Shown here: piece by piece, positions 60,150 through 64,000 of the stretch
Numbering within the stretch: position 1 is the stretch's first letter
How the letters are laid out: every line of letters starts with the position of its first letter
Assembly (NCBI RefSeq): GCF_045038035.1
Contig: NZ_CP173427.1
Location: 2,232,001 to 2,296,000, forward strand
Direction of reading: 5' to 3'
Source: Paenibacillus_F chitinolyticus_A
Lineage (GTDB): Bacteria; Bacillota; Bacilli; Paenibacillales; NBRC-103111
DNA length: 64,000 nt
Notes under the pieces: model-generated
Database searches by the model: none
What the model saw: the letters and a program-made list of their open reading frames with translations, nothing else
What the model was told of the DNA's origin: nothing
Program-made: the position numbers and the translations under genes

Positions 60150-63100
60150 TTATGCTTCGAGTTCAATCTCGAACGTTTTGATTTCATAAGGCTGAAGCAG
60201 GAAAGAAATCGTTTCTTCATGGACGACAGGCCCATCGGGCTTCTCCATCAGGTTCGTTTCCCGCCACGAAAGGATGCGGAAATCGCTCGTCAATTGAAGC
60301 GCGTTGCGGCTTCCGGAGTAGTCGTGAACACGCACGATGACTTTGCCGGAATCCTCGGCTTTTTTGACGGCGGAGATCATGGCGGTGTCCCCCGATAAAG
60401 TGAACATCGAGCGGGACGGAACTTCCGCGGTTCCCGCCGAAGCCCGGAGCGGGCTGTTCAGCATCCAGGCCTGCTTTACGGTCTGGCCATGCAGCCAGTC
60501 TCCCCGGTGGGGCAGCAGGGAATAGGTGAAGGCATGATGCCCCTGGTCCGCATGGGTATCCGGATGGGTCGCGCATTTGATCAAGGTGAGGCGCATCACG
60601 TTCCCCTTGATGTCGTACCCATACTTGCAGTCGTTGAGCAGGCTGACGCCGTAGCCCCGGTCCGAAAGATCGGCCCACTGGTGCCCGACAGTCTCGAACC
60701 GCGCCCAGTCCCAGCTCGTGTTCCAGTGATTCGGACGCTTCACGTTGCCGAACTGGATGTCGAAGGTCGCTTCCGTTGTACGGATATCGACGGGGAAGGC
60801 CGCTTTCAGCAGCTGCTTCTGTTCATGCCAGTCGGCTTCCGTCACGAAATCAATGCGCGGGTGGCTTCCGTACACCACCAGATCTTGGCTGATCGACGAA
60901 TTCCGGTACACCCAATAGAAGCGGATCACGGCACGCAGAGGCCCTTCCTCGACCAGTTCGGCGCCTTTGAAATCCCGGATTTCCTGCATGTTTTCCTGAT
61001 AAAAGAGGTCGATGTCCCACGCCTCGTGAGCGAGCGGCTTATCCTCGAAAAGCTGAAGCACGTTGCCCCTTGCGCCCGGCGCCAATACTTCACGCCGCTG
61101 AGTTTTATCGTAGATGCGGGTCAATTGACCCTGCGCGTTCCATTCCAGCACATAAAACGGCGTCTCAATCCCGCTGGGATTCCACGCGAAAGGACTCGGT
61201 GATTCGGCTTGTTCGGAACCCGCCGCGAACTTGACAGTGGTGTAGCCCATCGGCGGAATGTTTGCGACTTCCACGGTCCACACCTCTTCGTGAAACTGCG
61301 CCTGAAGCACGCTGCCCTGCAGGTCGAGCCACTGCCCGGATGTTCCCTGCTGCGGAGCCGCAATCGTCACGAGCTCCGTTACCGCCCAGGGAGACGAATT
61401 CCAGACGGTGTAGACAGAAGCTCCGGAAGGGTCCTTGCCTGCCGCGATCGCTTCAACGGCCTGCGTGTCGACGGCGCGGCCGATCGCTTCCGCTTCTTCA
61501 TACTCGATAACGCTGTCCTCGTACACTTCACGGATAGAAGAACCGGGAATGATGTCGTGGAACTGGTTGCGGAGAATGATTTTCCAGCCTTCGGTCAGCT
61601 CCTTGCCTTTGTACAGGCTCCAATCGTTATGCAGAACGCTCTGCATGGCATTCAGCCACTCCGCCTCGCGGTAGGCGAGCTCCAGCTTGCGGTTCATCCG
61701 TTTGTTGTAAGCCTGGCTTGTGTAAGTGCCCCGGTGATACTCCAGGTACAGTTCTCCATCCCACGTGTGCACGTATGCATCGGTGTCCGCCGCAGTTTCC
61801 TGCAGCCTTTCAAAGTAGGCGTCGGCGCGTCCCGTCTCCACGTTAGGCAGGCCCGGCAGGCTGTTCAGTCTCCGGCGCATCTCCAGCATATCGCGGTTGA
61901 CACCGCCGCCTCCGTCTCCGTAACCGTAAGAGAGCAGAAGTTCCTGGTTCATTTCTTTATCGCGGTAGCCGTCCCAGATTCCTTTCACGGTTTTCGGGAT
62001 AATCTGACCGTTGTATGTGTAGAACCAGGAGTCGGGCCCGGACCACGGCTCCGGCGTCGTAATGAAGTGAGTGAGCACCTCGGAACCGTCGATCCCGCGC
62101 CAATGGAACGTGTCGAACGGCATCCGGTTGTACTGGTTCCAGCTGATTTTCGTCGTCATAAACGTATGAATGCCGGATTTCTTCAAAATTTGCGGCAGGG
62201 ACCAGCTGTAGCCGAAAACGTCCGGAAGCCACAAGTATTTGCATTCCGTGCCGAATTCGTCCGCGAGGAAGCGGGTGCCGATCAAAAGCTGCCGGACCAG
62301 CGATTCGCCGGAAGTGAGGTTGCAGTCGGCTTCCAGCCACATGCCGCCCCCGGCTTCCCAGCGGCCTTCCGCCGCACGCTCCTTGATCGCTTCGTACAGC
62401 TCGGGGTAATCCTCCTTGACGTACTCGTACAGCTGAGGCTGGGTCTGCAGGAAGGTGTAGTCCGGGAACATCTCCATAAGCCGCATCACGGTGGAGAAAG
62501 AACGGGCGCATTTCTCCCGGGTATGCTTAAGCCGCCACAGCCAGGCCACGTCGATGTGCGTATGGCCGACACAGGTGACGGTCACATCGGATCTTTTGTC
62601 CATCCGCTCGATCCGTGTATTCAGTTCGGTTCTCGCGGCATTTACCGACACGTAAAAATCTTCGGAACCGGGCTCGGTCCAGTCCATGAGCTTGAACGAC
62701 TGATTCAGGGCATGAAGCAGCGCCGTTCTCTCGGGAGCGTTGGCATCCAGAATGCGGACGGTATCGAGTGCCGCCTGCGCGGTGAAGTACAGGTCGTCCG
62801 CGGCCTCGTCCAGCCAGCAAAATTCGGCCTGCCGGATGGTGTGCGTCTGATCCTGGGGCTGCCCGCCTCCCTCCAGTCCCGACCACAGGCGGAACAGGAG
62901 CTGACGGGAGGTGCCCGCCGCATCGTCCGGGAGGAACACTTCCTTGTGATTGGAATCGACGCCTTGATACGGCTTGCCGTTCCAGTAAAACAAGGATTCG
63001 AACCCGGAGTTGTTGCCGCCTCCCGTATCGCCGAAATCGAAGCGGCCGAGAATGCGTTTGCCGGACCAGTCTTGCGGGATATGTATTTCAGCGGACAGCC

Positions 63101-63299
63101 ACAAATAAAGATCGCGGCCCGTCCACGTATTTCCGACGTTCATCGTCTTCCAGTCCTCAGCGGGAGCGGGAAGGCTCGGATTGATTTCTTTGCGTTTGTC
63201 TTCAAGGGAAAGAAAAGACGGAATGGGATGCTTATCCCGGTAGCGAAGCTCGGATAGTTCACGGATACGTGACTGTAGTTTGTGTTCGGTGAGGAACAT
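60150..63299 (-). CDS. family 38 glycoside hydrolase (alpha-mannosidase)
   Basis: The 1049-residue GH38 enzyme has an N-terminal jelly-roll-like region with NVGNTWTGRDLYLWLSAEIH. The zinc motif GHTHIDVAWLW is at residues 245-255, the nucleophile Asp360 in WLPDVFGYS, and middle (DIIPGSSIREVYEDSV) and C-terminal beta domains follow. It cleaves alpha-mannosides, probably in the cytoplasm since no signal peptide is present. The start is ATG 63299 after AGGGGG. It is divergent from a two-component sensor gene that may belong to the same sugar locus. Confidence 0.94.
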   Translation of the reverse strand: MFLTEHKLQSRIRELSELRYRDKHPIPSFLSLEDKRKEINPSLPAPAEDWKTMNVGNTWTGRDLYLWLSAEIHIPQDWSGKRILGRFDFGDTGGGNNSGFESLFYWNGKPYQGVDSNHKEVFLPDDAAGTSRQLLFRLWSGLEGGGQPQDQTHTIRQAEFCWLDEAADDLYFTAQAALDTVRILDANAPERTALLHALNQSFKLMDWTEPGSEDFYVSVNAARTELNTRIERMDKRSDVTVTCVGHTHIDVAWLWRLKHTREKCARSFSTVMRLMEMFPDYTFLQTQPQLYEYVKEDYPELYEAIKERAAEGRWEAGGGMWLEADCNLTSGESLVRQLLIGTRFLADEFGTECKYLWLPDVFGYSWSLPQILKKSGIHTFMTTKISWNQYNRMPFDTFHWRGIDGSEVLTHFITTPEPWSGPDSWFYTYNGQIIPKTVKGIWDGYRDKEMNQELLLSYGYGDGGGGVNRDMLEMRRRLNSLPGLPNVETGRADAYFERLQETAADTDAYVHTWDGELYLEYHRGTYTSQAYNKRMNRKLELAYREAEWLNAMQSVLHNDWSLYKGKELTEGWKIILRNQFHDIIPGSSIREVYEDSVIEYEEAEAIGRAVDTQAVEAIAAGKDPSGASVYTVWNSSPWAVTELVTIAAPQQGTSGQWLDLQGSVLQAQFHEEVWTVEVANIPPMGYTTVKFAAGSEQAESPSPFAWNPSGIETPFYVLEWNAQGQLTRIYDKTQRREVLAPGARGNVLQLFEDKPLAHEAWDIDLFYQENMQEIRDFKGAELVEEGPLRAVIRFYWVYRNSSISQDLVVYGSHPRIDFVTEADWHEQKQLLKAAFPVDIRTTEATFDIQFGNVKRPNHWNTSWDWARFETVGHQWADLSDRGYGVSLLNDCKYGYDIKGNVMRLTLIKCATHPDTHADQGHHAFTYSLLPHRGDWLHGQTVKQAWMLNSPLRASAGTAEVPSRSMFTLSGDTAMISAVKKAEDSGKVIVRVHDYSGSRNALQLTSDFRILSWRETNLMEKPDGPVVHEETISFLLQPYEIKTFEIELEA

Positions 63300-63491
63300 G
63301 TCGAAGAAACCCCCTGTTGGAACCTGATTATAGGGAGCGAGTAAAGGAGGAAAATCCTGTTCTATGGAGCTGCGGATGATTATAGGGTAGCTCTATTATA
63401 GTCCGCGGAGGGAGGGGAATGCAATTGCCTAATTTCCCCCATCGGTGATAAGCTTATACGCGAATTGACCGAAAGTGACGGTGCCGACCTC
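63300..63491. other. divergent spacer
   Basis: The spacer separates the mannosidase from the sensor kinase. It holds AGGGGG for the mannosidase and some short repeats; I see no firm promoter. Confidence 0.4.
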
Positions 63492-64000
63492 ATGCCGAGC
63501 TTAAAAACGTTTTACCGGATTCACCTGAAAAAACGGATGTTTAACAAAATTCTTCTTTTTTACTCGATCGTCATGGTGCTGCTGTTTCTGGGCGTGTCCA
63601 TCCTGGCTTACCAGTACTATGAGCAGCGCAGCATGCGGGAGCAGACGGACCGCGTCCTTAAAGATCTGGATATTGTAAGCGTTAACTTGAATCAGCTGTA
63701 CGAACGGATGTATTCGGCCATCCAGCAGCTGTACACGGACGCGGCGGTTAACGAGGATTTGACTTATTTTTTATCGCACGAGTATGAGGATTATTTGAAG
63801 AGGCGGCTGAACCAGTACATCCGGAGCAGCGGAACGGAGTCCAAAAATTTCGACAGCCAGCTCCGGTCGCTTCTCAAAGACGAGCCTTCCATCGCGAATA
63901 TTCTTTTGTACAGCAAGGGGGAGCGCTTTTTTTATTTTATGAATCCCGGCAGCCAGCGGTTTTATTATCCGTCGGAGATTCCGCAGGACAGCCCCGGCTG
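63492..64000 (+). CDS. YesM-like sensor histidine kinase, N-terminal part
   Basis: The frame is open to the window end, giving the first 169 residues. A basic start (YRIHLKKRMFNKI) leads into one membrane helix (ILLFYSIVMVLLFLGVSILAYQYY). An extracellular helical sensor region follows (TDRVLKDLDIVSVNLNQLYERM). This matches the dCache-like sensor of YesM-type kinases, which usually pair with an AraC-type response regulator and control carbohydrate genes in Paenibacillus. HAMP and kinase domains would lie beyond the window. The start is uncertain: ATG 63492 or TTG 63465, neither with a strong ribosome site. Confidence 0.75.
   Translation, partial: MPSLKTFYRIHLKKRMFNKILLFYSIVMVLLFLGVSILAYQYYEQRSMREQTDRVLKDLDIVSVNLNQLYERMYSAIQQLYTDAAVNEDLTYFLSHEYEDYLKRRLNQYIRSSGTESKNFDSQLRSLLKDEPSIANILLYSKGERFFYFMNPGSQRFYYPSEIPQDSPG

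Noticed and set aside
61209..63257. A 682-codon open frame on the plus strand
   Set aside because: It is antisense to the GH38 alpha-mannosidase, whose motifs are complete; the plus-strand product resembles no protein.

Overview
The window looks like chromosomal DNA of a spore-forming, low-to-moderate G+C Gram-positive bacterium of the Paenibacillus type (order Bacillales). The basis is GGAGG-type ribosome sites, frequent TTG and GTG starts, Bacillus-style HelD, TopB, GntR, LexA and MntABCD systems, TPP and SAM-I riboswitches, and two small genes preceded by forespore-type promoter motifs. I see no rRNA, tRNA, insertion sequence, prophage or CRISPR array. Most genes are housekeeping, transport or carbohydrate genes, separated by clear hairpin terminators.

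Layout. 1-5.4 kb: tail of an SGNH hydrolase, a hemolysin III family protein, a polar amino acid ABC transporter and two tandem DegV (fatty-acid binding) genes. 5.5-9.1 kb: HelD, a MOSC protein and a small metallophosphoesterase. 9.4-12.9 kb: a LacI regulator with a GH31 alpha-glucosidase. 13.1-18 kb: a small DMT-type membrane protein divergent from a six-gene nos-like accessory operon (YtkA-like lipoprotein, NosD, NosL, NosY, NosF, TlpA-like thioredoxin) that has no nosZ here. 18.2-24.7 kb: a BadF-type kinase, topB, ung, an alpha/beta hydrolase and a TetR regulator. 25.4-28.6 kb: a quinone reductase with an ArsR regulator and a strong palindromic operator, a large transporter and an orphan small gene. 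28.6-38.5 kb: a DUF3900-like protein, a PH-domain protein, a 43-residue protein with a sigma-G-like promoter, an L,D-transpeptidase, an IF-3 paralogue, an M29 aminopeptidase, an MFS transporter, uridine kinase and small proteins.

38.6-42.5 kb: an mntABCD-type metal transporter behind a promoter embedded in TTTCCCTA/TAGGGAAA operators. 42.6-48.3 kb: a patatin-like phospholipase, then a TPP-riboswitch operon for uptake of a thiamine precursor (ThiY, an MTH1187-family protein, ThiX, ThiZ), continuing into a TatD-family hydrolase and tag. 48.4-54.1 kb: an uncharacterised 99-residue gene with two LexA boxes, then gnd-gntR-gntP-gntK with GntR operators and a CcpA site. 54.3-56.3 kb: a Gfo/Idh/MocA dehydrogenase with a sugar-phosphate isomerase. 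56.4-59.2 kb (minus strand): metNIQ under a SAM-I riboswitch. 59.3-64 kb: an esterase, a GH38 alpha-mannosidase and the start of a YesM-like sensor kinase cut by the window end.

The points most worth follow-up are the nosZ-less nos-like operon, the double-LexA-box orphan gene, the short forespore-type genes, the TatD-family enzyme in the thiamine operon, the L,D-transpeptidase with a pseudopilin-like segment, the IF-3 paralogue, and several palindromic operators whose regulators can be guessed from context.
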